A program made the position numbers and the translations under genes. Below are positions 33,776 to 44,810 of a stretch of DNA of 64,000 nt, piece by piece. Every line of letters starts with the position of its first letter. The first letter of the stretch is position 1. The DNA comes from Liopterus haemorrhoidalis (Eukaryota > Arthropoda > Insecta > Coleoptera > Dytiscidae): the NCBI GenBank assembly GCA_963971575.1, contig OZ020618.1, positions 5,768,501-5,832,500 of the forward strand, written 5' to 3'. The notes beneath the pieces are model-generated. The model searched no databases. It saw only the letters and a list, made by a program, of their open reading frames with translations, and was not told the origin of the DNA.

Positions 33776-33789
33776 GTTGCCATGGTAAC
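33776..33789. promoter_or_regulatory. Perfect palindromic X-box (RFX) sequence
   Basis: GTTGCCATGGTAAC is the ideal inverted RFX site. It is isolated from any repeat I could identify. Use as an enhancer site is inference. Confidence 0.35.
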
Positions 33790-33837
33790 CAGCTGTCAAA
33801 GTCATAAATTATCAAATATCAAGTCTATTCCTTTAGT

Positions 33838-33990
33838 TTAGGCGGAACTAGATTTCTAGTTACTACCGATTGATTGAAGCTTTTGATCAGTTTGTTCAGG
33901 AAAAGCCAACTTCAATATATAAAAAATAACTAATGCCAACTTACAAAAATATAAATTCCGGTTAGTTCCGCCTAATCGTTTGGAATAGAC
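33838..33990. mobile_element. MITE-B copy (about 150 bp)
   Basis: TTTAGGCGGAACTAGATTTC on the left faces GTTAGTTCCGCCTAATCG on the right. Internal GATCAGTTTGTTCAGGAAAA matches the MITE-B middle. The outer ends are diverged (GTTTGGAATAGAC at the right). Confidence 0.65.
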
Positions 33991-34084
33991 TTTACAATTT
34001 TATGTTAAAAAAATACGTAAATAATAGGTTGTATGATTTGCATCAGCTGAAAATTTGCACTCGATTAAAAAAAACTCCTTTACT

Positions 34085-34262
34085 GTTATTCCAAACTTTT
34101 AGGCAGAATTAATTGGAATTTTCATTTTTAAGTTGTCATGAGCTCTTCTTTTATGGTTTGAAGTAGGGTTTTGCTAAACAAAATTATCAAAAGCTTCACT
34201 TAATCTGTAAAAGTAATTAAAATTGAAAATCTAGTTCCGCCTAAACCAAAGAAACAGACTTT
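34085..34262. mobile_element. MITE-B copy, opposite orientation
   Basis: TTCCAAACTTTTAGGCAGAA at the left, AAAATCTAGTTCCGCCTAAA then CCAAAGAAACAGAC at the right, with TTTTGCTAAACAAAATTATC between. Confidence 0.65.
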
Positions 34263-34445
34263 ACTTAATAACTAACATTTTGGGAAGCTCTGGTGTGAAA
34301 GATGTACAAGGCTGACAGAACTAATAAAATATTGATCGTTTTGACATAGGTCAAAACTTATCTATGAATTATTTAAATCTCATTGACGTTTATTAAGGTA
34401 GAAACGTTTTCAAGCATATCAATCAGATAAAAATGCCAAAAAATA

Positions 34446-34852
34446 CAGTCTGTACCAGACGGTTAAGCGGAACTAAATGGGAATTTAGTTCTTTTAGATT
34501 GTCACGAGAAGGGACCTTGCTTGGGTTATTTCATTTTTCACGTTGGGATGTCAAAATTTAAAATTCCTACAATGAAACCATGGAAACGAATGACATATGT
34601 CAAAATTAAATATTTTTTTAAAATATTTTAATGACAAAAAAATAAATAAATGGGAAATTTGTATTAAGAATGACACAAAAAATCTAAATATAAAGAAAAT
34701 GACATTTTAAAATGATATTAACCTTAACCAAAAAATGTTTATTATAAGTATGATTTACAAAGCTTAAACAAAACGGCCGAAAGGCACGATTTAAACGATG
34801 AAAGTAACTAGATTGCAAAATCTAGTTCCGCTTAACCGTTTGGAACAGACTG
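34446..34852. mobile_element. MITE-A copy 2 (407 bp)
   Basis: CAGTCTGTACCAGACGG ... AACCGTTTGGAACAGACTG, with TA at 34444-34445 and 34853-34854. Internal sequence nearly matches the copies at 12723 and 39184. Confidence 0.9.
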
Positions 34853-34960
34853 TACGTAAAATCCGAATTCTTTTTTTTTTTTAGAAGAGCCATAAATACT
34901 GTTACAAAGTCTTTGGATTATAATAATAAAAACATTGCACGTTACAAATGATTTTTTATA

Positions 34961-35144
34961 CCATGAGTTCAAAAAGATATTACTTAAGGGTTGGCTATGG
35001 AAAAATAAAATAATGTAGCTTTATATAACAATATAAACTTAGAACAACAACAGTGGTGGCAGTTAATTAATTCTAAAGCTTGCTGTTAACATTACTTTTA
35101 TTTTCCATAGCCAACCCTTTTGTAATTTTTTTTTTAAACTCATG
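34961..35144. mobile_element. MITE of about 184 bp, TA-flanked
   Basis: CCATGAGTTCAAAAAGATAT then GGGTTGGCTATGGAAAA faces TTTTCCATAGCCAACCC and AACTCATGG. Arms are about 45 bp; TA stands on both sides. Confidence 0.75.
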
Positions 35145-35444
35145 GTATTATTGCACTTATACAAATACTATATTAAATGAAAATAAATGTCTTACTCAAA
35201 ATGCCTTACATTCGCCTTCAAACAGGCAATAGAACTACTCTCTTTGTTCTATTTATTACAAACAGATGTTTTGAAGGGACAAATCCATTGTTCAATGCAT
35301 AGGCGTTTATGCTATGGAGTTATTATAAACCATACATAAGAGACTTGACGTTTACAATGACTATGGTCACTTTTGAGTAACGATCTAAAATTTTGACACT
35401 TGCGGCAAAAAGTAAAAGACAAGACAGTCCATAAAAAGGCTCAG

Positions 35445-36260
35445 AGCTGATGAAATGTCTTAAATAAAAGTTGTTAGTTATTGCTTTTATAGCAACTTTT
35501 GTTAAATAAATTTTTTCGAAATATTTCTCTGTTGTGAAATATTCGCAAAAATTATAATCCCTTAAAAAATTTTAAAATCGAAACGAGTAAACTCCCATTT
35601 CTAGTTAACCGATTTTTACCAAAAGCTTAAATATGAAGTTTCATAAAAATCCTTTTATCCGAATTTGCTCTGCACGTGTACACAGACCGACAGACGGACA
35701 GACAGACGGACAGACAGATCGACAGACATCGTGCTAAAAATAGTCAGAACGTTATGTAGGGAACTCAATTCGTCGAGATCCATCGAAATCTCGAAATGTC
35801 AAAATCACGATACCTCCCTTATACCGGGTGAATTATTTAAGGAGCAACATACATGTTTCACATATAATGTTAATGAAGTGAGTTATTTCAAAAGCAACAT
35901 AGCCATAAAACAAATGCTTATAGTATCCATAGAAAAGACAAATTATTATTTTTTTAAATATGTTTTGGACTTGGCTACTAAGGACATTATTATTTTTGTT
36001 TGTCTGTAAATATAAACAAACTAATAAAAATTCATTTATAGTTTCTAATTTACTATTTTTTAGCCGTCTAGGAAATTTATTATGTCAAATAACTATTATA
36101 TCTAATCACCATTGCATATCTGTTGCTATGGATAAGAGCTTGCTTTCATAATTTGCTATGTTGCAAATGAAATAACTCACTTAATTAACATTATATGTGA
36201 AACATGTATGTTGCTCCTTAAATAATTCACCCGATATATGTTGGCGGTCGATAAAAAGAC
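35445..36260. repeat. R2 family copy interrupted by a 411-bp MITE
   Basis: Body AAAAGTTGTTAGTTATTGCT ... AACGAGTAAACTCCCATTTC, microsatellite 35683-35730, then ATTTCGAAATG-type text and CTCCCTTATA, where the insertion lies. After it follow TATATGTTGGCGGTCG (36235-36250). The X end is missing. Confidence 0.75.
35824..36234. mobile_element. MITE inserted in the R2 Y end (411 bp, TA)
   Basis: Arms of about 78 bp: CCGGGTGAATTATTTAAGGA, CATACATGTTTCACATATAA and GAGTTATTTCAAAAGCAACA face their reverse complements on the right. Removing it with one TA restores CTTATATATGTTGG as in the copies at 22990 and 12270. The interior (35965-36060) has SINE-like words shared with 49035-49080. Confidence 0.85.
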
Positions 36261-36264
36261 GGAT

Positions 36265-36955
36265 GGCAGTGATGACAAAAAAAAGGAGACGTGATTTTTG
36301 CGCCTCAACTCTTTCTTGCGCCCTTACCAACTCTTCGCCCGAGGCGAGTGCCTCACGCACCACACTAGGGTGTGTGATCCGGCCCTGGTACAATCTGTTA
36401 AATTTAGAGCTGTGAACGGTCACTTGAGTTACCGTATGATTAACTAGTAGGGACAGTCTACAGTGTATAGCGTATAGTCTATTAATTTTTGAGCTGTGAA
36501 TGCAGTTTAATATCACAGTTACAGTCGTGTGAGTGAAGCGTGGGAAAAAGTTCCTGGAATCTCGTTTAAAAAAATCCATATTTCAATTTTTTATCACATT
36601 CTGATGCTCGAAAATAAAATGTTTCTAGCAAACATTTATTACACGATTCTCTGAAATTTTTGTTTTAAAATATTCTTCTGCCACCAGTATATTGTCGGTG
36701 ATATTTCTTTAAATTTTAAAGGTAGAGATGTAAGTTTTTTTTATTTCTGATATTGTCAACAATCTGTCTAAGTGGATGAAAGTTTTATAGTAAATTCGAT
36801 TTTATGAAGTTGTAACAAAGACAATTTAAGCTGAATATCTGAATGTCGTCTCATATAAAAATACTTGCACGTAAAAGTAGAATCTGAGGAATTTAATATG
36901 CTGGGAATAATGCACACGTAGGTCAAATCGATTCACGTTAATGAAAAAGCTTACA
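36265..36955. other. No gene; GCGCC-type repeat at 36250-36400
   Basis: GCCTCAACTCTTTCTTGCGC and GAGTGCCTCACGCACCACAC suggest a GC-rich dispersed repeat. The rest is AT-rich. Confidence 0.35.
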
Positions 36956-36959
36956 TAAA

Positions 36960-37930
36960 AAATTGATGTGAAGTGTGAATTTTCACACATTTCTGGGTTT
37001 TGCAGGTATTTAGTAACTGAACGATGATTATTTGGGATGCCAAAACAAATTTTGTCAAAATATTTTTTTATGAATTTTAATTCGAATGCCTAATACCATT
37101 ATTTGAGTTTCTAAATATATGCAGTATTTTTTTTATATAGCAAAGTTCATTAAGATTTTGAAAATTGCACCTATGGCTTCCATTGGTTGCTTACATCATA
37201 AGTCCCGCCCTTTGATTTCGTCAAACATACAATTAAATTATAATTTCAACACTTTCCACTGGTTATTAAATTTACGCTTTTAAAAATTAAATGCACTATT
37301 TACCAAATATAACTAGAATTTTAACAAAATAATTTAAACAAAATAAAAATGCAAAAAAAAAAATAAAAAATAAAATCAACAGGATTCGAACCCTAGTTTG
37401 CAAGTTAACTTATATTATTAAGCGCATGACGAATCCAACCACGCCACGAGAGTTATTGTTGTGATATGTTACACAACGTATTAAATAGTTAACATATTTT
37501 AGTTAAAAACAAAAAATGCGTTATTTTCCGAAAACATAATCTGATCAAAAATTCCTGTTGTACTATTCCGGTTCACACCAATGTACATTACTTAGAATTT
37601 TTTCAGATTTTTAGTTTAAACCATCTGGGCTACAGGGTGTGGGACAAAATTTTTTTTGCACAATTTTGGCAAAAATCTCATCAAAATCATTTATTTTGCA
37701 AAAATAAAATTTTGATCGTTAATCCACGTACTAAGGGCTTTCATTTGATACCCTACTCAGAATTTAAAAAAAATATTTTTTTTTTCGATGAGCACATATT
37801 TGTTTATATTTTTAGAGGGATATGTTTTTTAGATGTTTTAGTATTTTTCCTATGTGCGGGTCAACGAGTTGTATAAGCATGCCAAATTTCAACTCTCTAG
37901 GTTTAGCCGTTTGGCTACAATTTTGACCGA

Positions 37931-37964
<34 letters not shown>

Positions 37965-38020
37965 GACAAAATGACGGTATAAGGGTTTTTTGGTCATACC
38001 TACAAAACCCTAAAAATATG
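36960..38020. repeat. R1 family, full A-to-B copy (about 1.06 kb)
   Basis: Order: end A (GATGTGAAGTGTGAATTTTC), AATTGCACCTATGGCTTCCA, a tRNA-like module on the minus strand (37382-37450), the core (GTACTATTCCGGTTCACACC), CAAAATTTTGATCGTTAATC-type text, the CAGA microsatellite (37923-37965) and end B (ATACCTACAAAACCCTAAAA). AGGGTTTTG(T/C)AGGTAT is common to both ends in inverted orientation. It has no open frame with a known domain, so it is a non-autonomous element of unknown class. Confidence 0.75.
37382..37450 (-). repeat. tRNA-like module inside R1
   Basis: On the minus strand it reads GTGGCGTGGTTGGATTCG (A-box-like) and, 50 bases later, GGGTTCGAATCC, a perfect B box. Arms do not fold as a functional tRNA. 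It could act as an internal RNA polymerase III promoter. Confidence 0.5.
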
Positions 38021-38338
38021 ATATATTAACTGTTGTTTCTAATCTCTACACATATATTTTTAGGATTTCGTAGGTTTGATCAAGAAATCCTTATACCGTC
38101 ACTTTTGTGTTTATCATTTTTAGGATTTTGTAGTTATGACCAGTGATGTAAAATACCCGGGTATTTACTCATTTCGGGTAAATATGTGGGTATACATTTA
38201 TTGACTCAGAAAACTTACAATAGAAGTATTTTAAAAACTGTTGATTAAAAACATAATCATATTATAAAAAAAATTATATTACCTGTCACACAGAATTTTT
38301 TACTCTTTTAACTGTCTGTCCGTCTGTTTCTCTGTCTG

Positions 38339-38339
<1 letters not shown>

Positions 38340-38425
<86 letters not shown>
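38340..38425. repeat. TC/CT microsatellite
   Basis: A nearly pure (CT)n run of about 80 bp preceded by CTGTCTGTCCGTCTGTTTCT. It appears to have grown from the R1 CTGT tract. The RE-repeat frame on the minus strand is an artefact. Confidence 0.95.
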
Positions 38426-38427
<2 letters not shown>

Positions 38428-38705
38428 AAGTTTGCAAAGATGTGCAGTATTTTTTCTATATAGCAAGGTTCATTAAGATTTTGAAAATTGCGCCTATGGC
38501 TTCCATTGGTTGCGTAAATCATAAGCCCCGTCCTCTGATTTCGTCAAACATAGAATTAAATTATAATATTAACCCTTCCCACTGGTTATTAAATTCACGC
38601 TTTTAAAAATTAAATGCAAAATTTACCAAAATATAACTAGAATTTTGACAAAATAATTTAAACAAAATTAAAATGCAAAAAAAAAACTGAAAAAATAAAA
38701 TTAAC

Positions 38706-38760
38706 GGGATTCGAACTCTAGTTTGCAAATTACAAGGAGCATGACAAAACCAGCTACGCT
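38706..38760 (-). repeat. tRNA-like module inside R1 (degenerate)
   Basis: Minus strand AGCGTAGCTGGTTTTGTCAT and GAGTTCGAATCCC: A- and B-box-like words in the same place as in the copy at 37382. Confidence 0.45.
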
Positions 38761-39183
38761 ATTACAGCTACTGATCTAGCGTGTTACATAGCGAATAATA
38801 TATTTAACATATTTTAGCTAAAAACACAAAAAATGCGTTATTTTCCGAAAACATAATCTGATCAAAAATTCCTGTTGTACTATTCCGGTTCATACCAATG
38901 TACTTAACATAGAATTTTTTCAGATTTTTAGTTTAAACCATCTGGGCTAATTGGACAAAAAAAAATTTGCACAATTTTGGAAAAAATCGCATCAAAATAA
39001 TTTATTTTGCAAAAATAAAATTTTGATCGTTAATCCACGTACTAAGGGCTTTCATTTGATACCCTACTCAGAATTTTAAAAAAATATTTTTTTTTTTGTG
39101 AGGACATATTTGTTTATATTTTTAGGAGGATATGTTTTTTAGATGTTTTAGTATTTTTCCTATGTGCGGGTCAAAGAGTTGTA

Positions 39184-39589
39184 CAGTCTGTTTCAAACGC
39201 TTAGGCGGAACTAAATGGGAATTTCGTTCTTTTAGGTTGTCACGACAAGGGACCTTGCTTGGGTTATTTAATTTTTTACGTTGGAATGTCAAAATTTAAA
39301 ATTACAACAATGAAACCATGGAAACGAATGACTATGTCAAAATTAAATTATTTTTTTATATATTTTAATGACAAAAAAATAAATAAATGGGAAATTTTTA
39401 TTAAGAATGACACAAAAAATCAAAATATAAAGAAAATGACATTTTAAAATGATATTAACCTTAACCAAAAAATGTTGATTGTAAGTATGATTTACAAAGC
39501 TTAAACAAAACGGCCGAAAAGCACGATTTAAACGATGAAAGTAACTAAATTGCAAAATCTAGTTCCGCTTAACCGTTTGGAACAGACTG
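39184..39589. mobile_element. MITE-A copy 3 nested in R1 (406 bp)
   Basis: TA duplication at 39182-39183 and 39590-39591. Removal restores GAGTTGTATAAGCATGCC, the uninterrupted R1 text seen at 37867-37882. Ends CAGTCTGTTTCAAACG and GTTTGGAACAGACTG. Confidence 0.95.
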
Positions 39590-39684
39590 TATAAGCATGC
39601 CAAATTTCAACTCTCTAGGTTTAGCCGTTTGGCTACAATTTTTACCGAACAGACAGACAGACAGACAGACAAAATGACGGTATA

Positions 39685-39978
39685 AGCTGTTCACTTTTGT
39701 AAGAACACACTAGATCTGGTTATTTTGGTTACTTTTATGGTGTGTTACTGACTTTAAATGTCAATTAAAAATATTCATTACGCTGGAAAACCGACTTTAG
39801 GTTGATAAGGTTATGGTCATTATAATTAAGATATAATTTTTCATTATGACATATGTCAAATGGATCGACATTTTAAAAAAGTGACATTTTTTAATACCAA
39901 CATGCCATACAGCTTCAAAGGTGCAAACTATTGAAAGCAAAATTCCCTCCTAGTTTGTTCTTACAAAAGTGAACAGCT
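39685..39978. mobile_element. MITE nested in R1 end B (294 bp)
   Basis: Inverted ends AGCTGTTCACTTTTGTAAGA. It splits GGTATAAGGGTTTTTTGG of end B; TATA precedes it and TATATA follows, so the duplication is TA or TATA. No coding capacity. Confidence 0.85.
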
Positions 39979-40019
39979 TATATAAGGGTTTTTTTGTCAT
40001 ACCTACAAAACCCTAAAAA

Positions 40020-40820
40020 AATTATTTTAATACAATTACAGCTTTGTCCTTTCGTCCTCATCACGTGATCCGCATGTATACCAAAAGTTATAAATGATTT
40101 ATAAATTTTCGAAACTTTTAAATAAAACAAGCACCCTTTGTGTTATGACCTCATCCATTAATTTCGTTGCGTAACCCTGTATTTAGTGGCCTGTACTTAG
40201 AGAGATTGGATTTTCCGTAAAGTGAAACCTCCTGAATTATTTAACGGATGCCACTGGAGTAAAAACGATAAGGACGGAAGGAGCGTAATTGATATGGACA
40301 TATATACGTAACTGAACGTAAAGGAGACAAGTACTTAGATATACAATCACATTTTGTACTCTAGTTTAATGATATAGACGGACAGACAGACAGACAGACG
40401 TAGATTAACGTTTTATACGTGAAATAAGTTACTCGATCAGCAGAGATTGTATCACTATTTGATTAAGTAAATTAAACGTTTAATTTAACTTGAGATTTAA
40501 GTTTTAGATTGACTGACTAATAGGCAATAGACACATATTTAAACAAAAGAAATTTAAAGTAACAACAATAACAGCACAAAATAAATTAAACAAATGTTAT
40601 TTTTCAAAATAATTCCTTTAAATTAATACGTGCAAATAATACGTATAATTAATAGATATAAATATTTACTTATTTTTTCCCAAGTAATTTATAGGGATTT
40701 GCAGCTAAGCACCCTACCATCTGGTGAGCGTTTCATGAACCTGTGTACATCATATAACATTTCGTTTTGTGTATTGGTTTTGTATGAAGTTTGTTTTTAA
40801 AGTTTTATTATAATCATTGA
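40020..40820. other. No gene seen
   Basis: A short CAGA run at 40378-40398. AT-rich otherwise. Confidence 0.35.
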
Positions 40821-40823
40821 AAA

Positions 40824-41060
40824 ATGTATAATACATATTGTTGTGTGCCTATGTGCAATTCATTGAAAAGAAAAAACCCGGAAATATCGTTTCATTTGTT
40901 TCCACTAATATCAGACACCGTATGGTTCGAAACAAAATTGGGAAAGCAAGAGGTTAGGAATCGACGCGATGTTTAGATAAACAATTTAAAAATTGGAAAA
41001 AAAGTGAACCCTTATATCAAAGTTTGCTCATTACATTTTAATGATAGTGACTACAAAAAA
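40824..41060 (+). pseudogene. THAP domain with internal stop
   Basis: From ATG 40824: MYNTYCCVPMCNSLKRKN gives the C-x4-C pair, then ISFHLFPLISDTVWF and, after a TAG at 40974-40976 (codon 51), IKVCSLHFNDSDYKKYF, the C-x2-H pair of the C2CH zinc finger. All four zinc ligands and the FHxFP motif are kept, and only the one stop breaks the frame, at least to about 41060. The domain binds DNA in P-type transposases and in host THAP proteins. No transposase body follows, so this may be an exon or a captured fragment. Confidence 0.8.
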
Positions 41061-41904
41061 TATTTTCAATTTTGTATTTATTATCGCATATCTTGAAAAT
41101 TCCTGTTATTGTGTGTGGGTTTATAATGCACAAGTTTGTAGGCATAATGCATAAATCTTTATGAACTCTCTGTTTTTTTCAGTGACTCCACACAATATTA
41201 TATGCCCAGCATTGTAGATTTCTACCCCTTGGTAAACAACACGGGAATTATTATTTCCCCCAATATAGTTACAATAATCGACAATGGAAAACCGCCATAA
41301 CTTAAAACCAGATCACAAAATGTAATATTTTAGATGTTTACAAGTAATGTCACTTCACAAAATCAGAAAATCCCAAACAATTATTTATGTTTTGTCGTTT
41401 TTTGATACACTTTTCGCTATTATTTACTAGTAAATGTCAAGTGGTATCTGATTTAGAATGGTTTCAAAAAAATCCGCGTGACGCTACGATCTTAAAATTT
41501 TTCCCCTATAGGAAGATTAGCTCTGTCTACTGGTGAGGTAAAATGTCGTCGAGTGCGGCGGGGGAGACTAATGTTGTGGGTACTTTAAAATGGCGTTCAG
41601 CTTGATATTTATTTGAAAAATATAAGCAAAATTTAAAGTTTCGCACTAAATATGATAAAATATGCGTGAATTATGGAAATAATAACTCAGTATACGTAAA
41701 TATTAAAGTACCAAATGTTAATGCTAGGATGTGGTAAGCAGCTCACATATTTTCTGAATACTTGTCGACTAATGTCGAATTGTTCTCCAATACCGTAAAA
41801 ATCTTTGGAACTGGAAAAAAATTGTGATAATGTAAGGTATTTCAACCTAAACTGCTTCTGCATTTTTACATGGTATAGGCTAATTAGTTAAGAATTCATA
41901 AAAA
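41061..41904. other. No gene seen after the THAP relic
   Basis: No RNase-H-fold transposase motifs recognised. AT-rich. Confidence 0.35.
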
Positions 41905-42855
41905 AAAATCAGCTGTGGCTACCACAGGACCTACCGCCATCATAAAGTACTTGTATAAAATACATTCTAGCAGCAGAGTAGAAATAACTTGGCCTAATAT
42001 TTTCTAACAGAGATATTATTTATCATGACCATGGAAACGTTACATATAAGTATGAAAAAATTGAAACTTTTTTCGTTTTATCAAAAAACGTCTCAAATAA
42101 AAGTTATTAGTTATTGCATTTATAGCAACTTTTGTTAAATAAATATTTTCGAAATATTTTTACCAAAATTTGATCAACTTGTGTCATTGATGGCAAAAGC
42201 TTAAATATGCAGTTTCATAAAAATCTTTTTAGCCGAATTTGCTCTGCACGTATACACAGACAGACAGACGGACGGACAGATGGACAAACGGACGGACAGA
42301 CAGACCGACAGAAATTATGCTAAAAATAGTCAAAACATTATGTAGGGACCTCAATTCGTGGAGATCCATCGAAATCTCGAAATGTCAAAATCGGTATGAT
42401 GACAATAAAGTCTGTTCCAAACGGTTAAGCGGAACTAGATTTTGCAATCTAGTTACTTTCATCGTTTAAATCGTGCTTTTCGGCCGTTTTGTTTAAGCTT
42501 TGTAAATCATACTTACAATAAACATTTTTTGATTAAGATTAATATCATTTTAAAATATCATTTTCTTTATATTTTGATTTTTTGTGTCATTCTTAATACA
42601 AATATCTCATTTATTTATTTTTTGTCATTAAAATATATAAAAAAATAATTTAATTTTGACATATGTCATTCGTTTCCATGCTTTCATTGTTGGAATTTTA
42701 AATTTTGACATTCTAACGTGAAAAATGAAATAACCCAAGCCAGGTCCCTTCTCGTGACAACCTAAAAGAACAAAATTCCCATTTAGTTCCGCCTAACCGT
42801 TTGGAACAGAGTGTACCTCCCTTATACATATATGTTGGCGGTCGGTAAAAATGTA
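41905..42855. repeat. R2 family copy, X end to Y end, with nested MITE-A
   Basis: X end AATCAGCTGTGGCTACCACA, body, GACA/GACG tract (42256-42310), ATTTCGAGATTTCGATGGAT-complement text, MITE-A at 42408-42813, then CTCCCTTATACATATATGTT and GGCGGTCGGTAAAAA. It is the most complete R2 copy in the window. Confidence 0.85.
42408..42813. mobile_element. MITE-A copy 4, inverted orientation (406 bp)
   Basis: Inserted at the TA in GACAATACCTCCC of R2 (TA at 42406-42407 and 42814-42815). Ends AAGTCTGTTCCAAACGG and CCGTTTGGAACAGAGTG. The left and right terminal bases show small changes. Confidence 0.9.
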
Positions 42856-42877
42856 AAAAATATTTATAAACCAAAAC

Positions 42878-43080
42878 ATAGATGTGATGTGTGAATTTTC
42901 ACACATTTCAGGGTTTCGTGCGTATTTATACTGGAAAAAATTGTTATTTGATGTAGAATCAAGTATTTCAACAATACAATTGATTCAATAACATAAAATT
43001 TGCTATATTTTTTAATAACATAATCTGACCAAAAATTCCTGTTGTACTATTCCGGTTCATGCCAATGTGCATTACTTGTA
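42878..43080. repeat. R1 family fragment (end A plus core piece)
   Basis: GATGTGATGTGTGAATTTTC, CAGGGTTTCGTGCGTATTTA, later CCTGTTGTACTATTCCGGTT. The middle part with the tRNA-like module is deleted. Confidence 0.65.
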
Positions 43081-43444
43081 TTTTTTGTACATTGATGGGC
43101 CATTTTTTTTTTTTTATTTATATATAAACTCATTTTAGAGTCTAAAAAATATTTAAATATATTTTATAATACTTTTTTAAATATTGTCATGTTCTGTCGT
43201 CTTTTTAAAATTTATTCAAAAACGGTAAACCGTATCTTTTAATGGAGATTATTTTTAAGATCTACGACTCAAAATATATAAGTATGCACATTTTGAAATA
43301 AATCAAACACATTTTTGATCATTTTCAAAGGTTATATTTGACATATCGTATTTATTGTAAAAATTAATTTATTTAGGCCCCAATTTTTTTTAGACTAAAT
43401 AATAAACGAAGATTTTTAAATTTAAACAGTAGTTCTCTATATGT

Positions 43445-44053
43445 CAGCCCAAATATGGTTCCCAAACTTTTTACCGTGAACCGGTACGAGGTTTTAAAAA
43501 TTCGCGACCCACCTTATGAAAAAAAAACATTTATTTACAAAACAAATTTTATTTTAAAGCAGTAGCTTTATAGTAATAAAGAGTAATAAATAGTAATAAA
43601 GATTATAGTATAGTAATAAAGAATATAGTATTCGCGACTGCAAATAACAGTGAGACATCTGGTGGTGACTGGCTAAATTAAACAGAAGCGTATATTTGGA
43701 TAATATTTGTAGCGTGTTGTGCTGCAGTTTATGTGAATTAAGAAGTATTTCAAAATATAGTGACTTAAATACAGTGCTTTTTTGCCGAAATATTGTTTGA
43801 ACAGATAAATATTAAGAAAAAACTTCTGACATATACGCTTCTCGTCCGCCATCAGCTGTTGTATGCAGCGTTGCCAACGTTAGTTTCAGTCGCGAATAGT
43901 AATAAAGAGCACAAATGCACACTATTCTAGTGATTAACTGACGTAAAAAAAATAATATGTACAAAAAAAATATTTTTACATTTTTTTTCGTGACCCGGCA
44001 AAATTTTTCTGCGACCCGGTGCCGGGTCGCGACCCACACTTTGGGAAAGGCTG
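43445..44053. mobile_element. hAT element with 8-bp duplication (609 bp, non-coding)
   Basis: Ends CAGCCCAAATATGGTTCCCA and, reversed, CAGCCTTTCCCAAAGTGTGG. Duplications are CTATATGT at 43437-43444 and 44054-44061. The outer parts hold GCGACCCAC words typical of this hAT group. No transposase remnant is recognisable. Confidence 0.9.
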
Positions 44054-44061
44054 CTATATGT

Positions 44062-44808
44062 TATTGTTTGTAAGTTAGGATTTATTGAAATTCCAAAAAA
44101 AGAATTGTAAAATTAAATGACAAAAAAATGACTTTTTTTTGTTTAAGAATGTTTTCAAAATGAACCCTAAAGACCTTAGGACCTCATGATTTCAAAATAT
44201 TCAACCGTAGGTCTCCATTTCATGTAGATTTTGATAATGTCTGTCACTAAAAAATATCGATATTTTTTTTTATATAATATTTTTCGACAGTACTTCTCAA
44301 TTAAATTAAAAGAATCTTTCCTGCAGTCTAGATGTTTTATTTATGATGTATTTCTAAACATAAAGTTTGATAAATTTAAAATTCAAAAACAAATACACAT
44401 TCGAATCACATCATATATTTGTAACACGATTTGAAAAGTTTTTTAAAGAAAAAGATTCGACTTGAGCACATAATATCATTGGAGTGTCTCCTAAAAACCC
44501 TTAAAGAATTCGTAACTTTCAAACTTGCCACATATGGGCCACATTTCGATTTCAGTAACAACTTGTTAAAGTTTCAAGACTTTTTCAATATCTATAAATA
44601 AGGGTAATATTATCACAGGTGTTATTACGGGGTGAATGTCCAAAATGGACATCGTAAGAAAAAAATCTGAGATCATGGATTCTCTATCCAAAATTACTTT
44701 AAATCTCTTAAAAAATCTCGTCAAATATCGGTTCACGTAAGTTCTTAAAGGTGAAGGTTTACACGTTCAGTAAGATGGTTTAAAATTAATGAATTTGATT
44801 TATTATAA
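44062..44808. repeat. Degenerate repeat related to 24050-24935
   Basis: ACCCTAAAGACCTTAGGACC and CCGTAGGTCTCCATTTCATG echo the units near 24340-24830. The hAT element at 43445 sits within this stretch. Confidence 0.4.
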
Positions 44809-44810
44809 TA

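Larger units (their letters stand above)
38430..40017. repeat. R1 family copy with two nested MITEs
   Basis: Begins in the A region (TGTGCAGTATTTTTTCTATA), has a tRNA-like module (38706-38760, minus), the core, and end B split by insertions at 39184-39589 and 39685-39978. Without these it matches 37100-38020 closely. Confidence 0.8.
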
